A stretch of DNA of 64,000 bases, taken from NCBI GenBank assembly GCA_913778495.1, contig CAJYVD010000041.1:1-64000 (forward strand), read 5' to 3'. The DNA comes from an uncultured Pantoea sp. GTDB lineage: Bacteria; Pseudomonadota; Gammaproteobacteria; Enterobacterales; Enterobacteriaceae. Position numbers and translations under genes: made by a program. Positions within the stretch are counted from its first letter, which is position 1. The number at the start of each line of letters is the position of its first letter. The notes under the pieces are model-generated. The model saw only the letters and a program-made list of their open reading frames with translations. It made no database searches and was not told the origin of the DNA. Shown here one piece after another: positions 8,826 to 21,338 of this stretch.

Positions 8826-9206
8826 TCAGGCCACCTGCACCGGCAGCGCTTTGGCCAGGCGCTTCATTTCGTTATCGCCTTCAAAGTAGGCCACTTTTGG
8901 CTCCCAGCTTCGCGCCACGGCATCCTCAACCTGTACGTAGGAGCAGATGATCAACAGATCGCCTGCGCAGGCGCAGCGTGCGGCGGCGCCGTTTACGGAG
9001 ATGATTTTAGAGCCGCGCTCCGCCGCAATGGCATACGTGGAGAAACGCTGGCCGTTGGTGACGTTATAGATGTCGATGGCTTCATATTGCAGGATCCCTG
9101 CGGCGTCGAGAAAATCCTGGTCGATAGCGCAGGAGCCTTCATAGTGCAGATCGGCCATCGTCACCTTCACGCGGTGCAGTTTGCCCTGTAAAACAGTACG
9201 AATCAT
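8826..9206 (-). CDS. panD: Aspartate 1-decarboxylase proenzyme
   Basis: PanD converts L-aspartate to beta-alanine for pantothenate synthesis. The 126-residue proenzyme is the same length as in E. coli. It cleaves itself between Gly24 and Ser25 (HYEGSCAID), leaving Ser25 as the pyruvoyl group; activation in enterobacteria usually needs PanZ, not encoded here. The catalytic-region segments [13 protein letters not shown] and [10 protein letters not shown] are conserved. It follows panC by 40 bases on the minus strand, so the whole coenzyme A precursor branch panB-panC-panD is one probable operon. E. coli has yadD between panC and panD; it is absent here. Confidence 0.96.
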   Translation of the reverse strand: MIRTVLQGKLHRVKVTMADLHYEGSCAIDQDFLDAAGILQYEAIDIYNVTNGQRFSTYAIAAERGSKIISVNGAAARCACAGDLLIICSYVQVEDAVARSWEPKVAYFEGDNEMKRLAKALPVQVA

Positions 9207-9246
9207 AGCGGGTTAACCTTCATTAAGCTGCGATTAAACAACGGTG

Positions 9247-10101
9247 TTATTCCGTTAAATCCACTTGCTGATTATCGATCAGGCGCGCGTGTCCCAGCCA
9301 GCCGGCCATCAAAATAACGGCGCGCTGGCTGTCCACCGTCAGCGGTTGCAGCGTTTCAGCGTCGCAGATCGCCAGGCCATCCGGGCGGAACCCTTTGTCA
9401 CGCAGTTGCGCTTCAGCCTGCTCAATAATCTCTTCAATATGGCGTTCGCCGTTGCTCAAGCGTGCCGCCATACTGTTCATCACCTGACTCAAGCCCGGCG
9501 CGATCTGTCGCTCTTCGGCCGTGAGGTAGCCGTTGCGCGAGCTCAGTGCCAGCCCGTCTTTGGCGCGCACGGTTGGAACGCCCACAATCTCGATATCGAA
9601 GGCCATATCGACCACCATCTTGCGAATGATCGCCAACTGCTGGAAATCTTTCTCACCAAAGCAGGCGATGTCGGGCTGCACCAGATTGAACAGTTTGCTG
9701 ACGATGGTGGCAACGCCGCGAAAATGTCCGGGGCGGCTGGCACCTTCCAGCAGAGACGACAGGCCGGGCACTTCGACAAACGTCTGGCTGTCAAGTCCCT
9801 GCGGATAGATCTCCGCTGGCGCGGGCGCAAACACCAGATCCACGCGGTGGCGATTGAGCTTTTCGCAATCGTCCTGCAGGGTGCGCGGATAGCGCGCCAG
9901 ATCGTCGGCGCGTTCAAATTGCATTGGATTAACAAATATCGAGACCACCACAATGTCGGCGCGCTCGCGTGCCTCATCCACCAAGGTAAGATGGCCATCG
10001 TGCAGGTTGCCCATGGTGGGCACCAGCGCAATACGTTTACCTTCCTGCCGCCAGCGTCGGATCTCACGGCGCAGCATCGGCAGTGATTCAATAATCAACA
10101 C
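9247..10101 (-). CDS. panC: Pantothenate synthetase (pantoate--beta-alanine ligase)
   Basis: PanC joins pantoate and beta-alanine with ATP to give pantothenate. The 284-residue protein carries the adenylate-forming nucleotidyl-transferase motif [10 protein letters not shown] (28-37) and, later, the KMSKS-like ALSSRNGYL segment. The start codon is GTG at 10101, with AGGAG well placed upstream; the E. coli N-terminus Met-Leu-Ile-Ile-Glu aligns exactly. panC lies 15 bases after panB, which makes the PanB product (ketopantoate, later reduced by PanE or IlvC elsewhere), and before panD. Confidence 0.97.
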   Translation of the reverse strand: MLIIESLPMLRREIRRWRQEGKRIALVPTMGNLHDGHLTLVDEARERADIVVVSIFVNPMQFERADDLARYPRTLQDDCEKLNRHRVDLVFAPAPAEIYPQGLDSQTFVEVPGLSSLLEGASRPGHFRGVATIVSKLFNLVQPDIACFGEKDFQQLAIIRKMVVDMAFDIEIVGVPTVRAKDGLALSSRNGYLTAEERQIAPGLSQVMNSMAARLSNGERHIEEIIEQAEAQLRDKGFRPDGLAICDAETLQPLTVDSQRAVILMAGWLGHARLIDNQQVDLTE

Positions 10102-10116
10102 TGCAACTCTCCTGAT

Positions 10117-10911
10117 TTACTGGAAACTGTGTTCGGCAGCGGGATAACGGCCTGCTTCAACGTCGGCAATATACTGGCGAATCGCCGCGCGAATGTCGCC
10201 GGTTTCCGCGAGGAAATTTTTAGCGAATTTGGGGATATGACCGCCGGTTATGCCCAGCGCATCGTGCATCACTAAAATTTGGCCGTCGGTGACATTGCCA
10301 GCGCCGATGCCGATCACCGGGATCTGTAGCGCCTGCGTAACCCGTGCGGCGAGCGCCACCGGCACGCACTCCAGCACCATCAGCTGTGCGCCCGCGGCTT
10401 CCAGCGCCAGCGCATCCGCCAGCAGCTGCTCCGCCGCATCGTCATCGCGACCTTGTACTTTATATCCCCCGAAAATATTGACGGACTGGGGCGTGAGCCC
10501 GAGATGACCGCACACCGGCACGGCGCGCGCGGTCAGCATGCTCACCGTTTCTGCCAGCCACGCGCCGCCCTCCAGCTTCACCAGATTCGCGCCCGCGCGC
10601 ATTAGCTGCGCGGCGCTGGCAAAGGTCTGCTCTGGGGTGGCATAGCTCATGAAGGGCAGATCGGCCATCACCAGCGCGTGCGGCGCGCCACGACGTACGG
10701 CCGTGGTGTGATAAGCAATGTCTGCCACGGTCACGGGCAGGGTAGAGTCATGGCCCTGCACGGTCATACCGAGCGAGTCGCCAATCAGCATCACTTGAAT
10801 GCCTTCGTCGGCGAACAGGCGGGCAAAACTAAAATCATACGCCGTCAGCGTGGCAAATTTTTGCCCGCGAGCTTTCATCTGGCGGAGATGGGAAAGAGTG
10901 GTGGATTTCAT
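10117..10911 (-). CDS. panB: 3-methyl-2-oxobutanoate hydroxymethyltransferase
   Basis: PanB transfers a hydroxymethyl group from methylenetetrahydrofolate to 2-oxoisovalerate, giving ketopantoate, the first committed step to pantothenate. The 264-residue TIM-barrel protein keeps the metal and substrate residues Asp45 (IGDS), Asp84 (MADLPF), Glu114 (KLEGG) and catalytic Glu181 (LECVP). It is the first gene of the panB-panC-panD group. It lies 72 bases downstream of folK on the same strand, linking folate and pantothenate genes as in E. coli. Confidence 0.97.
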   Translation of the reverse strand: MKSTTLSHLRQMKARGQKFATLTAYDFSFARLFADEGIQVMLIGDSLGMTVQGHDSTLPVTVADIAYHTTAVRRGAPHALVMADLPFMSYATPEQTFASAAQLMRAGANLVKLEGGAWLAETVSMLTARAVPVCGHLGLTPQSVNIFGGYKVQGRDDDAAEQLLADALALEAAGAQLMVLECVPVALAARVTQALQIPVIGIGAGNVTDGQILVMHDALGITGGHIPKFAKNFLAETGDIRAAIRQYIADVEAGRYPAAEHSFQ

Positions 10912-10983
10912 TACGCGCTCCAGGTAAATCGGCTGCGCGCAGTGTACTGGATTAGCGAAAAACGCGATACGTCCGCTACGGTA

Positions 10984-11478
10984 TTATCGCGTTCCGGAGA
11001 CCCAGGGGCGAATGGCGCTGCAATCGAGCGTGGCGAGAATGCCCGCCAGCGGCTGACCGGTCGGCAGGCGCAGCGTGGGGGCAATCTCCAGCAGCGGCAG
11101 CAGCATAAAGGCGCGGTTATGCATATCGTAATGCGGCACCGTCAGCCGCGGCGTATGGATCACGGCGCTGCCGAACAGCATGATGTCGATATCCAGCGTG
11201 CGCGGTCCCCAGCGCTCCGCTTTACGCACGCGACCGTGCTCCTGCTCGATGCGCTGGGTGTGATCCAGCAGCGCCTCGGCGTCGAGTTCGGTGTCCAGCG
11301 CCACGACGGCGTTCAGGTAATCGGGCTGGTCAGCAGGACCATACGGCGGCGTGCGATAGAACGAGGAGGTCGCCGCGCGGTGAGTCTGCGGGATCGCATC
11401 CAGCGCGGCGAGCGCAGCGTCCACCTGCTGCAGCGGATCGGCCAGGTTACTGCCCAGCGCCAGATACGCCCGGATCAT
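10984..11478 (-). CDS. folK: 6-hydroxymethyl-7,8-dihydropterin pyrophosphokinase
   Basis: FolK transfers pyrophosphate from ATP to hydroxymethyldihydropterin in folate synthesis. The 164-residue protein shows the family signature [15 protein letters not shown], with the two metal-binding aspartates at 96 and 98, and the N-terminal LALGSNL. It is five residues longer than E. coli FolK. Its ATG at 11478 overlaps the pcnB stop by four bases (ATGA), a translational coupling also seen in E. coli. Confidence 0.96.
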   Translation of the reverse strand: MIRAYLALGSNLADPLQQVDAALAALDAIPQTHRAATSSFYRTPPYGPADQPDYLNAVVALDTELDAEALLDHTQRIEQEHGRVRKAERWGPRTLDIDIMLFGSAVIHTPRLTVPHYDMHNRAFMLLPLLEIAPTLRLPTGQPLAGILATLDCSAIRPWVSGTR

Positions 11479-12884
11479 TGGGCGTTACTGTCTCGGCGCG
11501 GGCCGGAAGGACGACGACGCGGACGACGGGGTTTACGGCGCGGCGCCGGATCGTCACCCAGGGTGTTGAGCATGGTTTTCTGCTGCACCGGCACGGCGGA
11601 CTGGAACTCGCCCCACCAGTGGGTCAGACGCTGCAGCTCCGGGTTGTTCTCCACCTCAGCGCGCAGCGCCAGCAGATCATACGCGGCGCGGAATTTTGGA
11701 TGCTCCATCAGCTTCCACGCGCGTTTGCCGTGGCGGCGTGAGATCCGCAGCTGAAGCTGCCAGATATCGCGGATCAGCGTGGTGATGCGTTTGGGAATCG
11801 CCAGCGCGCGGCACGCTTCATCCAGCGTTTCATTCATCGACAGGGCAAATGCGTCGTAGTAGGTCAGACCGCTCTCTTGCGCGATGCGTTCAGCCGACTC
11901 CAGCTGCGGATACCAAAACATCGCGGCGAACAAGAACGCGGGATTCACGCGCATATCATTGTGCAGGCGGGTATCGGTGTTTTTCAGCACCTGCGCCACC
12001 ATGCGTTCCATAAAGCTATCGCCCTGCTCGGTAAAATGACGCGCCAGCGTCGGGAACAGGGGCTGGAACAGCTGGTATTCACGCAGCATTTGATAGGTGC
12101 GGAAGCCGTAACCGGCCTGCAGCAGCTTGAGCGACTCTTCAAACAGGCGCGCAGGCGGGATATCGTTCAGCAGCGTGGCCAGGCGTGGAATCGGCTCGGC
12201 GGTGTCAGCGGCGACTTGCATATCCAGCTTGGCGGCAAAGCGCACCACGCGCAGCATGCGCACCGGATCTTCACGGTAGCGCGTTTCCGGATCGCCGATC
12301 AGCCGAATGACACCCGCTTCGAGATCCTGCAGGCCGCCCACGTAATCACGCACCGTAAAATCCGCCACGCTGTAGTAAAGGCTGTTGATGGTCAGATCGC
12401 GGCGCTGGGCATCGTCTTCGATATTGCCAAAGATATTGTCGCGCAGCAGCATGCCATTCTGGCCACGCTGCGAACTGTTGCGGTCATCTTCGTGCTCTTC
12501 CTGATGATGGCCGCGGAAGGTCGCTACTTCGATCACTTCCGGTCCAAACATCACATGGGCCAGGCGAAAACGGCGGCCAACCAGGCGGCAGTTGCGAAAC
12601 AGCTTGCGCATCTGGTCTGGCGTGGCGTTGGTGGTGATATCAAAGTCCTTCGGCTTTTTACCCAGCAGCAGATCGCGCACGCCGCCGCCTACCAGGTAAG
12701 CTTCAAAACCGGCTTTGTTGAGGCGATACAGCACCTTAAGGGCGTTTTCGCTGATATCTTTGCGTGAGATATTATGGCTTTCTCGGGGAATGACCGTCAT
12801 CAGACTTTCTGTTTCCACCTCTTCAGGCACTTCCTCGTCACGCTTGAGGACTCTCCGGCAAAAATTGGCGACTCGGGTAAAAAT
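11475..12884 (-). CDS. pcnB: Poly(A) polymerase I (AUU start codon)
   Basis: PcnB adds 3' poly(A) tails that promote RNA decay and control plasmid copy number. The nucleotidyltransferase core shows GGGVRD (66-71) and DFD (80-82), then RNA-binding helices and an Arg-rich tail ([11 protein letters not shown]). The nearest conventional start (GTG, 12830) would lose 18 residues. The in-frame codons upstream read [12 protein letters not shown], matching the E. coli N-terminus [12 protein letters not shown], and the codon before them is ATT (12884-12882), with GAGGTG (12889-12894) as ribosome binding site. E. coli pcnB is a known AUU-initiated gene. From the AUU the protein is 469 residues, like E. 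coli (465). Confidence 0.93.
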   Translation of the reverse strand: MFTRVANFCRRVLKRDEEVPEEVETESLMTVIPRESHNISRKDISENALKVLYRLNKAGFEAYLVGGGVRDLLLGKKPKDFDITTNATPDQMRKLFRNCRLVGRRFRLAHVMFGPEVIEVATFRGHHQEEHEDDRNSSQRGQNGMLLRDNIFGNIEDDAQRRDLTINSLYYSVADFTVRDYVGGLQDLEAGVIRLIGDPETRYREDPVRMLRVVRFAAKLDMQVAADTAEPIPRLATLLNDIPPARLFEESLKLLQAGYGFRTYQMLREYQLFQPLFPTLARHFTEQGDSFMERMVAQVLKNTDTRLHNDMRVNPAFLFAAMFWYPQLESAERIAQESGLTYYDAFALSMNETLDEACRALAIPKRITTLIRDIWQLQLRISRRHGKRAWKLMEHPKFRAAYDLLALRAEVENNPELQRLTHWWGEFQSAVPVQQKTMLNTLGDDPAPRRKPRRPRRRPSGPRRDSNAQ

Positions 12885-12922
12885 GGGACACCTCGACAGT
12901 GAGAAAATGGGTGTGAATAAAA

Positions 12923-13858
12923 TCAGCGGCTAATCATAGCCTGTTGCGAACCATTTAGGAATGATGTTGTCATTTCGGCCGGGATTCGGGCGTTGTCACG
13001 GGGAAGCTGGGTAATATCCCACTGCGCCACCGCACGTTCCAGCAGCCGATCGCGGGATTCATCCTGCCAGCCTGGCGCAACAGGCTGGCCGAGGAAGCGC
13101 AGCGCCTGCACCAGCAGCGGACGCGCATCACCGTCCGGCAGCGGCGGCGCATGATTCTGCTTGGAGAGCTTATTCCCGTCCGAATTGATTGCCAGCGGCA
13201 GGTGCAGATAGTCCGGCACCGACCAGCCAAACTGCTGATAGAGCGCAATCTGTCTAACGGTGGGATCGATCAGGTCTGCGCCGCGCACAATTTCGGTCAC
13301 GCCTTGAAAATGGTCGTCAACCACCACCGCCAGGTTGTAGGCAAATAGGCCATCGCGGCGATGAATAATAAAATCTTCTTCCGCCAGGCGCTTGTCCGCC
13401 GCCAGGTAGCCGTGCAGGCGATCGTGAAAGCCGTAGACCGGTGCGTGCTGGCGCAGGCGCAATGCTGCCTGCTGCGCAGGCAGGTGGCGGTCGCGGCAGT
13501 GTCCGTCGTACACGCCGCCCATTTTCTGAATGCGGCTACGCGAACAGGTACAGAAATAACTTTGGCGGTGCTGCTGGAGCCAGCTCAGCGCGGCGCGGTA
13601 GGCCTCGTGACGCTGCGATTGCCATAGCACCTCGCCGTCCCAGCCCAGGCCATAGTGCTCAAGCTGTTTCAGGATACGGGTGGCTGCGCCGGCCACTTCA
13701 CGCGGCGGATCGATATCTTCAATACGCACCAGCCAGCGGCCCTGTTGCGCGCGCGCGCTCAGGTAGCTGCCAAGCGCAGCGATCAGCGAACCAAAGTGCA
13801 AATCTCCGGAAGGAGAGGGAGCGAAACGCCCGATGCAGGGGGAAGGGGAGATCGTCAT
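12923..13858 (-). CDS. gluQ: Glutamyl-queuosine tRNA(Asp) synthetase
   Basis: GluQ activates glutamate and attaches it to queuosine-34 of tRNA(Asp). The 311-residue protein is a truncated GluRS catalytic core. It has the HIGH-like HFGS (21-24), a zinc site with Cys103, Cys105, Tyr117 and Cys121, and KLSKQ (230-234), and no anticodon-binding domain, as expected for the family. The start is ATG at 13858; its Shine-Dalgarno is weak. It lies between dksA and pcnB on the minus strand, and a strong hairpin without a T-run separates it from dksA, so its expression is probably dampened read-through. Confidence 0.95.
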   Translation of the reverse strand: MTISPSPCIGRFAPSPSGDLHFGSLIAALGSYLSARAQQGRWLVRIEDIDPPREVAGAATRILKQLEHYGLGWDGEVLWQSQRHEAYRAALSWLQQHRQSYFCTCSRSRIQKMGGVYDGHCRDRHLPAQQAALRLRQHAPVYGFHDRLHGYLAADKRLAEEDFIIHRRDGLFAYNLAVVVDDHFQGVTEIVRGADLIDPTVRQIALYQQFGWSVPDYLHLPLAINSDGNKLSKQNHAPPLPDGDARPLLVQALRFLGQPVAPGWQDESRDRLLERAVAQWDITQLPRDNARIPAEMTTSFLNGSQQAMISR

Positions 13859-13870
13859 AATGCAGTGGTG

Positions 13871-13906
13871 CGCACAGCGGAGAAATGCGTTTTTCCTCCG
13901 CTGTGC
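13871..13906 (-). promoter_or_regulatory. Strong hairpin between dksA and gluQ
   Basis: A perfect 12-base inverted repeat (CGCACAGCGGAG / CTCCGCTGTGCG) with a 13-base loop lies 13 bases upstream of the gluQ ATG and 22 after the dksA stop. No T-run follows on the minus strand, so it is not a classical terminator. Attenuation, transcript-end stabilisation or translational control of gluQ are options. Confidence 0.6.
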
Positions 13907-13928
13907 GGCAACCGTTTTCTCGCGGTCA

Positions 13929-14384
13929 TTAGCCCGCCATCTGCTTCTCGCGAATTTCTGCCAGCGTTTTGCAGTCGATGCAAAGGTCGGCAGTGGGTCG
14001 CGCTTCCAGGCGACGGATGCCAATTTCAACGCCGCAGGATTCGCAGTAGCCGAAGTCGTCGTCTTCCACTTTCTTCAGCGTTTTCTCAATCTTTTTAATG
14101 AGTTTACGCTCGCGATCGCGGTTACGCAGCTCCAGGCTGAATTCCTCTTCCTGCGCGGCACGGTCAACCGGATCGGGGAAGTTAGCGGCTTCGTCCTGCA
14201 TGTGCGACACAGTACGATCAACTTCATCCCGAAGTTGGTTACGCCAGGCTTCCAGAATCTTGCGGAAATGGCTCAGCTGGGCGTCGTTCATATACTCTTC
14301 GCCCGGTTTCTCCTGATACGGCTCCACACCAGCGATGGCGAGGATACTCAGGGACGATGTTTTACGGTTTTGCCCTTCTTGCAT
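13929..14384 (-). CDS. dksA: RNA polymerase-binding transcription factor DksA
   Basis: DksA binds the RNA polymerase secondary channel and, with ppGpp, reprograms rRNA and amino-acid promoters. The 151-residue protein is nearly identical to E. coli DksA. It has an N-terminal segment, a coiled coil with tip aspartates Asp71 and Asp74 (FPDPVD), and a C-terminal zinc finger Cys114-Cys117...Cys135-Cys138. The ATG at 14384 is preceded by AGGAGAAACAAC. A further in-frame start seven codons upstream is rejected because it would include the ribosome binding site. The gene lies downstream of sfsA after a 302-base spacer. Confidence 0.97.
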   Translation of the reverse strand: MQEGQNRKTSSLSILAIAGVEPYQEKPGEEYMNDAQLSHFRKILEAWRNQLRDEVDRTVSHMQDEAANFPDPVDRAAQEEEFSLELRNRDRERKLIKKIEKTLKKVEDDDFGYCESCGVEIGIRRLEARPTADLCIDCKTLAEIREKQMAG

Positions 14385-14686
14385 GTTGTTTCTCCTGGAT
14401 AACACGCACCACCCTTCCTGTATTAAGTTGCTGCACGAGGGCTGTGCTCATTTGTCCGGGTGCCAGACAATGTCTTGCGCCTCTGGACTCACTCCCTTGC
14501 CGACTTCCTGCAACTCAACGTATTCGGGGTATATCGATTCCCATCAGGGAAAAAAACAGGTCGCTATAAATAGCAGAAGCCATCAAGGTTGGCAATTATT
14601 CATCGCTACACCTTGACAACACGGTGCGAAAAAGCGTAATTGCAGCTCGCTCAACGCCATTCTGACATACAAAATGGCTTTTAATA
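14385..14686 (-). other. sfsA-dksA intergenic region
   Basis: A spacer of about 300 bases between the sfsA stop and the dksA start, both on the minus strand. It must hold the dksA promoter and leader. I see no coding potential, no clear sigma-70 pair that I would defend, and no strong terminator after sfsA. Confidence 0.5.
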
Positions 14687-15403
14687 TTACAGCACTGGGT
14701 GAAGGGGCAGCGCCACTGGCCGAGTGAGTAACATTTGAGCGGGCGTTATCTCTGCGCGATACGCTAACACTTCCACGCCGCAACGCTGCGCCTGTCCGAA
14801 TAGTTCTGCGTAATGCGCATCAATGTGATGCGCCGGGGAAACGTCCTCAATCCCCGTGTGCAGAACAGCAAACAACAAAACGGCTCGATGGCCTTCCGCC
14901 ACAATCTTACTCAGTTCGCGCAGATGCTTCTGCCCACGAGTCGTCACCGCATCCGGAAAGTAGCCTTTACCCTGCTGTAACAGGGTGACGGATTTGACTT
15001 CAATATAGCAGTTCGCTCTGCCCGCCGCCTGTAAGAGGAAATCAATTCGGCTTTTTTCCGTGCCATATTTCACTTCGCTGCGGCACGTGCTGTAAGCGGA
15101 TAATTCCGGAATCGCATCACGCGCCAAGGCTTCACGCACCAGCGCGTTGGCGCGTAGCGTATTGACGCAGATCAGATGGCCCTGCTGCGTTTCAGTGAGC
15201 TCCCAGCTGTGAGGATATTTGCGCGTGATGCTGGCGGAGGTGGAATACCACACGGTATCGCCAGGCGTGGCGCAGCCCGTCATGGCACCGGTGTTGGCGC
15301 AGTGGAGCGTCAGCGTTTCCCCGCTGGGCGTAACCACATCGGCTAAAAAACGTTTATAGCGGGCGATCAGCCGTGCCGGCTGTAACGGGGGATCAAACAG
15401 CAT
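14687..15403 (-). CDS. sfsA: SfsA family DNA-binding protein
   Basis: The 238-residue protein matches E. coli SfsA, named from sugar fermentation stimulation when overexpressed. The family is reported to bind DNA, and its core resembles a nuclease-type fold (EVKSVTL and SRIDFLLQ segments). Its true role is unsettled. The ATG at 15403 directly follows the thpR stop (TGAATG), so the two genes are a transcriptional and probably translational pair. Confidence 0.93.
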   Translation of the reverse strand: MLFDPPLQPARLIARYKRFLADVVTPSGETLTLHCANTGAMTGCATPGDTVWYSTSASITRKYPHSWELTETQQGHLICVNTLRANALVREALARDAIPELSAYSTCRSEVKYGTEKSRIDFLLQAAGRANCYIEVKSVTLLQQGKGYFPDAVTTRGQKHLRELSKIVAEGHRAVLLFAVLHTGIEDVSPAHHIDAHYAELFGQAQRCGVEVLAYRAEITPAQMLLTRPVALPLHPVL

Positions 15404-15943
15404 TCAGTCTCCGGGGGGCGGTGAGAGAGGCCATCGCGCGAGGCGTTTGTAGCGCGTGCGTCCCTGCGCATAGGTTGAGGCAAACAGGGCAAAGTGCGTC
15501 ACCTGCAGCTGCCAGTGGAAGCCGCGTGGCGGCAGGGCGACAGGCGACGTGGCGTGACGCAGTAGCGTCACATGCGGATGAAACGGCTGCGTGCCTTGTG
15601 CGCAGCCGTGGCGTGCGGCCTGCGCGCGCAGCAGGCTCGCCAGTTGCAGCAGACCGCGCGGCGCACGCTGACAGCCCAGCCACACGACGCCAGGCCGCGG
15701 CCAATGGCCCGCATCATCGAGATCGAGGGTGAAGCCCGGCTGTTGAATGCGCGCGGCCAGCTGCTGCAGCGTCTGCGACGTCGCCGCGCTGACCTCACCG
15801 AGAAACGCCAGGGTGAGATGCAGATTGGCCGCCGCCACGGGTTTTCCTGCCTCGCTGGGGAAATTATCCGCTCGCCACTGCACCAGCGTCTGCTGAAGCG
15901 CGGTGGGCAGTTCAAGGGCGAAAAAGAGGCGCTGGGTGGTCAT
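15404..15943 (-). CDS. thpR: RNA 2',3'-cyclic phosphodiesterase (2H family)
   Basis: ThpR (LigT) opens 2',3'-cyclic phosphates on RNA ends and can reversibly form 2'-5' ligations. The 179-residue protein has both HxTx catalytic motifs of the 2H phosphoesterases: His42-Leu-Thr44 (HLTLAFLG) and His124-Val-Thr126 (HPHVTLLR), at the expected separation. It is divergent from hrpB, and the two start regions are only about 60 bases apart. sfsA follows immediately downstream. Confidence 0.94.
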   Translation of the reverse strand: MTTQRLFFALELPTALQQTLVQWRADNFPSEAGKPVAAANLHLTLAFLGEVSAATSQTLQQLAARIQQPGFTLDLDDAGHWPRPGVVWLGCQRAPRGLLQLASLLRAQAARHGCAQGTQPFHPHVTLLRHATSPVALPPRGFHWQLQVTHFALFASTYAQGRTRYKRLARWPLSPPPGD

Positions 15944-15962
15944 GGGTGGACGTGCCGGGTAG

Positions 15963-15971
15963 TGCTACAAT
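15963..15971 (+). promoter_or_regulatory. Extended -10 promoter element for hrpB
   Basis: TGCTACAAT (15963-15971) is a close match to an extended -10. Transcription would begin near 15978, which is downstream of the ATG at 15970. This argues for the TTG start of hrpB at 16006. No good -35 lies at the right distance, as extended -10 promoters allow. Confidence 0.5.
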
Positions 15972-16005
15972 GCGCGCCATCTTAGCACAGGAGCGGGAGT
16001 TGAGT

Positions 16006-18444
16006 TTGAGTGAGTTACCGGTAAGCGAGGTGCTGCCTGCCTTATTGCGCGCGCTGGCACAGTCGCCTCAGGTGTTGCTGGCCGCGCCCACCGGCGCCGG
16101 CAAATCCACCTGGCTTCCCCTTCAGCTGTTGCAGCAGGCCGCGCTGCCCGGCCGCATTATTATGCTGGAACCCCGGCGGCTGGCGGCGCGCAACGTGGCG
16201 CAGCGCCTCGCAGAACAGTTGAATGAGCAGCCGGGAGAGACGGTGGGCTATCGCCTGCGCGGTGAGCAGCGCTGCGGCCCGCATACGCGACTGGAGGTTG
16301 TCACCGAGGGCATCTTAACGCGTATGCTTCAGCGCGATCCGATGCTGGAAGGGGTTTCCCTGGTGATCCTGGACGAATTTCACGAGCGCAGCCTGCAGGC
16401 GGATCTGGCGCTGGCGCTGCTGCTTGATGTCCAGCAAGGCCTGCGCGACGATCTGCGCGTCTTGTTGATGTCCGCCACCCTGGATAACGATCGCCTACGT
16501 CACTTATTGCCCGATGCGCCTTTTATCGTTTCAGAAGGGCGCAGCTATCCGGTGGCGCGGCGCTATGCCGCGCTCAACGCCCAGGGGCGTTTTGAGGACG
16601 CGGTGGCGCGCGACGTGGCGCAGCTGCTGCGCGAAGAAACCGGTTCGCTGCTGCTGTTTCTCCCGGGCGTCGCGGAAATTGAGCGCGTCAGGCGTGAACT
16701 GGCCGCGCGCGTCAGTGACGAGGTGGATCTGTGTCCGCTCTACGGAGCGCTATCACTGGACGCACAGCGTCGAGCCATTTTGCCTGCGCCTGCTGGACGG
16801 CGAAAAGTGGTGCTGGCGACCAATATCGCGGAGACCAGCCTCACCATTGAAGGTATTCGTCTGGTGGTCGACAGTGCGCTGGAGCGCACTGCGCAGTTTG
16901 ATGTGCGCAGCGGCGTGACGCGACTCACCACGCAGCGAATCAGTCAGGCGTCGATGACGCAGCGCGCCGGTCGCGCCGGACGGCTTGCGCCCGGCCTGTG
17001 CCTGCATTTGCTGCCGCAAGAGCAGGCGCTGCGCGCCGCCGCGCAGAGCGAGCCGGAGATCCTGCACAGCGATCTCAGCGCGCTGGTGAGCGATCTGCTG
17101 CTGTGGGGGTGTCAGGATGTCTCTCAGCTGCGCTGGCTGGATACGCCGCCCGCGCGCAGCGTGCTTGCCGCTACCGCGCTGCTGCAGCGTTTAGGGGCGC
17201 TGGACGAGAAGCAACAGCTTAATGCACGCGGGAGAAAAATGGCTGCGCTGGGCACCGAGCCGCGCCTGGCGGCGATGCTTTGCGCCGCTGGCGATGACGT
17301 CGATGCCATCGCCAGCGCCGCGCTGCTGGTGGCGATATTAGAGGATCCCCCGCGCAGCGGCAGCGTGGATCTGCGTGATGCGCTGAATGCGCCGCAGTCG
17401 CACTGGCAGCAGCGCGCCCGCCATTGGCAGCAGCGATTAAACGCGCGCGGTGGGCGCGTCAATCCCGACCTGTTCCCGTCGCTGTTGGTCGCAGGCTTTG
17501 CCGATCGCCTGGCGCAGCGGCGCGGCGACAGCGCCCGTTATCAGCTGGCCAACGGCATCGGCGGCATGCTTGACGAGCAGGATGCGTTGAGCCGCTATGG
17601 TTGGCTGGTCGCCCCCACGTTGCTGCAAGGGGCCAGCGCCGCCGACGCGCGTATCTTGCTGGCGCTGCCGGTGGAGATCGACGACCTGCGCCGACGCTGC
17701 CCGACCCTGGTTGAACAGCAAACGGACGTGGAGTGGGACGCCGAGAAAGGCACGCTGCGTGCCTGGAAGCGCGAGCGCATTGGGGCGCTGGTGCTCAGCG
17801 CGCAGCCGCAGGCGCGACCGGACGCCGACGTACTGCATCCGGCCATGCTGCGCTGGGTGCGTGAAGCAGGATTATCGGTACTGGGCTGGACACCGGAAGC
17901 AGAGCAGCTACGCTTGCGTCTGCATTGTGCCGCGCAGTGGCTGCCGGAAGAGGCGTGGCCCGCCGTGGATGACGAAACGTTGCTGGTGTCGCTGGAGCGC
18001 TGGCTGCTGCCTGAGATGCGCGCGGTGCGCGATCTCAAAGGCTTGCAGGCCGTGAATCTGACCAGCGCATTATTACATTTGCTCACATGGTCACAGCGTC
18101 AGCGGCTGGATAGTGCGTTGCCAACTCATTACACTGTGCCGACCGGAAGCCGCCTGCCGATTCGCTATGACGCGGAAAAGCCGCCGGCGCTGGCCGTGCG
18201 GATTCAGGAGATGTTTGGTGAAGCGCACAATCCCACCGTCGCAGAAGGCCGTGTGGCACTGGTTCTGGAACTGCTGTCCCCCGCGCAGCGTCCGCTGCAA
18301 ATCACCCGCGATCTCGCGGCGTTCTGGCGCGGTGCTTATCCTGACGTAAAGAAAGAGATGAAGGGGCGCTATCCAAAGCATCCTTGGCCAGACGATCCGG
18401 CCAGCGCCGTGCCGACGCGGCGCACCAAGAAATTTTCATCGTAA
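16006..18444 (+). CDS. hrpB: ATP-dependent RNA helicase HrpB (DEAH-box)
   Basis: A DEAH/RHA-type helicase of 812 residues. It has Walker A APTGAGKST near 27-35, the Walker B variant DEFH (123-126), SAT (156-158), later NIAETSLTI and QRAGRAGR helicase motifs, and the HrpB-specific C-terminal domain ending RRTKKFSS. The start is taken as TTG 16006, with GGGAG six bases upstream; it gives Met-Ser-Glu-Leu-Pro-Val, matching the E. coli N-terminus. The ATG at 15970 is in frame but lies on the putative -10. The cellular role is poorly defined in enterobacteria. Confidence 0.93.
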   Translation: MSELPVSEVLPALLRALAQSPQVLLAAPTGAGKSTWLPLQLLQQAALPGRIIMLEPRRLAARNVAQRLAEQLNEQPGETVGYRLRGEQRCGPHTRLEVVTEGILTRMLQRDPMLEGVSLVILDEFHERSLQADLALALLLDVQQGLRDDLRVLLMSATLDNDRLRHLLPDAPFIVSEGRSYPVARRYAALNAQGRFEDAVARDVAQLLREETGSLLLFLPGVAEIERVRRELAARVSDEVDLCPLYGALSLDAQRRAILPAPAGRRKVVLATNIAETSLTIEGIRLVVDSALERTAQFDVRSGVTRLTTQRISQASMTQRAGRAGRLAPGLCLHLLPQEQALRAAAQSEPEILHSDLSALVSDLLLWGCQDVSQLRWLDTPPARSVLAATALLQRLGALDEKQQLNARGRKMAALGTEPRLAAMLCAAGDDVDAIASAALLVAILEDPPRSGSVDLRDALNAPQSHWQQRARHWQQRLNARGGRVNPDLFPSLLVAGFADRLAQRRGDSARYQLANGIGGMLDEQDALSRYGWLVAPTLLQGASAADARILLALPVEIDDLRRRCPTLVEQQTDVEWDAEKGTLRAWKRERIGALVLSAQPQARPDADVLHPAMLRWVREAGLSVLGWTPEAEQLRLRLHCAAQWLPEEAWPAVDDETLLVSLERWLLPEMRAVRDLKGLQAVNLTSALLHLLTWSQRQRLDSALPTHYTVPTGSRLPIRYDAEKPPALAVRIQEMFGEAHNPTVAEGRVALVLELLSPAQRPLQITRDLAAFWRGAYPDVKKEMKGRYPKHPWPDDPASAVPTRRTKKFSS

Positions 18445-18539
18445 TGCATGGGCCGAATTCAGAGGGTTCTGCCATGCGCGATGCGTGAAAGCAGTTAGAG
18501 TAACGGCCGCAACCGCCGCTATGCCTGGAGAAAAAAAGC

Positions 18540-21083
<2,544 letters not shown>

Positions 21084-21098
21084 TCGGTTGTCATCCTT

Positions 21099-21122
21099 AA
21101 GGGCGCTACGGCGCCCTTTTTT
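21099..21122 (+). terminator. Terminator after mrcB
   Basis: GGGCGC-TACG-GCGCCC hairpin (21101-21116) followed by six T, 16 bases after the mrcB stop. A textbook intrinsic terminator. Confidence 0.9.
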
Positions 21123-21232
21123 ATGCCCGTAATCTCACGTAAGCGGGCAAGCGCACGATGGTTTCGCTCAGCCGATAACGCGCGCGGGCATTTCATCTTG
21201 CGACGGCCCGCGGTCTTCGCCTAAAATCCCTG

Positions 21233-21251
21233 CGTCATAATAATCATTCTC
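21233..21251 (+). promoter_or_regulatory. Fur box upstream of fhuC
   Basis: The 19 bases at 21233-21251 match the Fur consensus (GATAATGATAATCATTATC) at 14 positions, with a near-perfect right half (ATAATCATTCTC). It lies about 90 bases before the fhuC start, so Fe(II)-Fur repression of fhuCDB is expected. Confidence 0.75.
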
Positions 21252-21338
21252 GTTTTCATTCGCTTTTAGCTGCGGAGTGAGAGCAGAGCCGAACCGAAAA
21301 CGAGCCGGGCGCCTTGGGCGCAGACATCAAGGATTACC

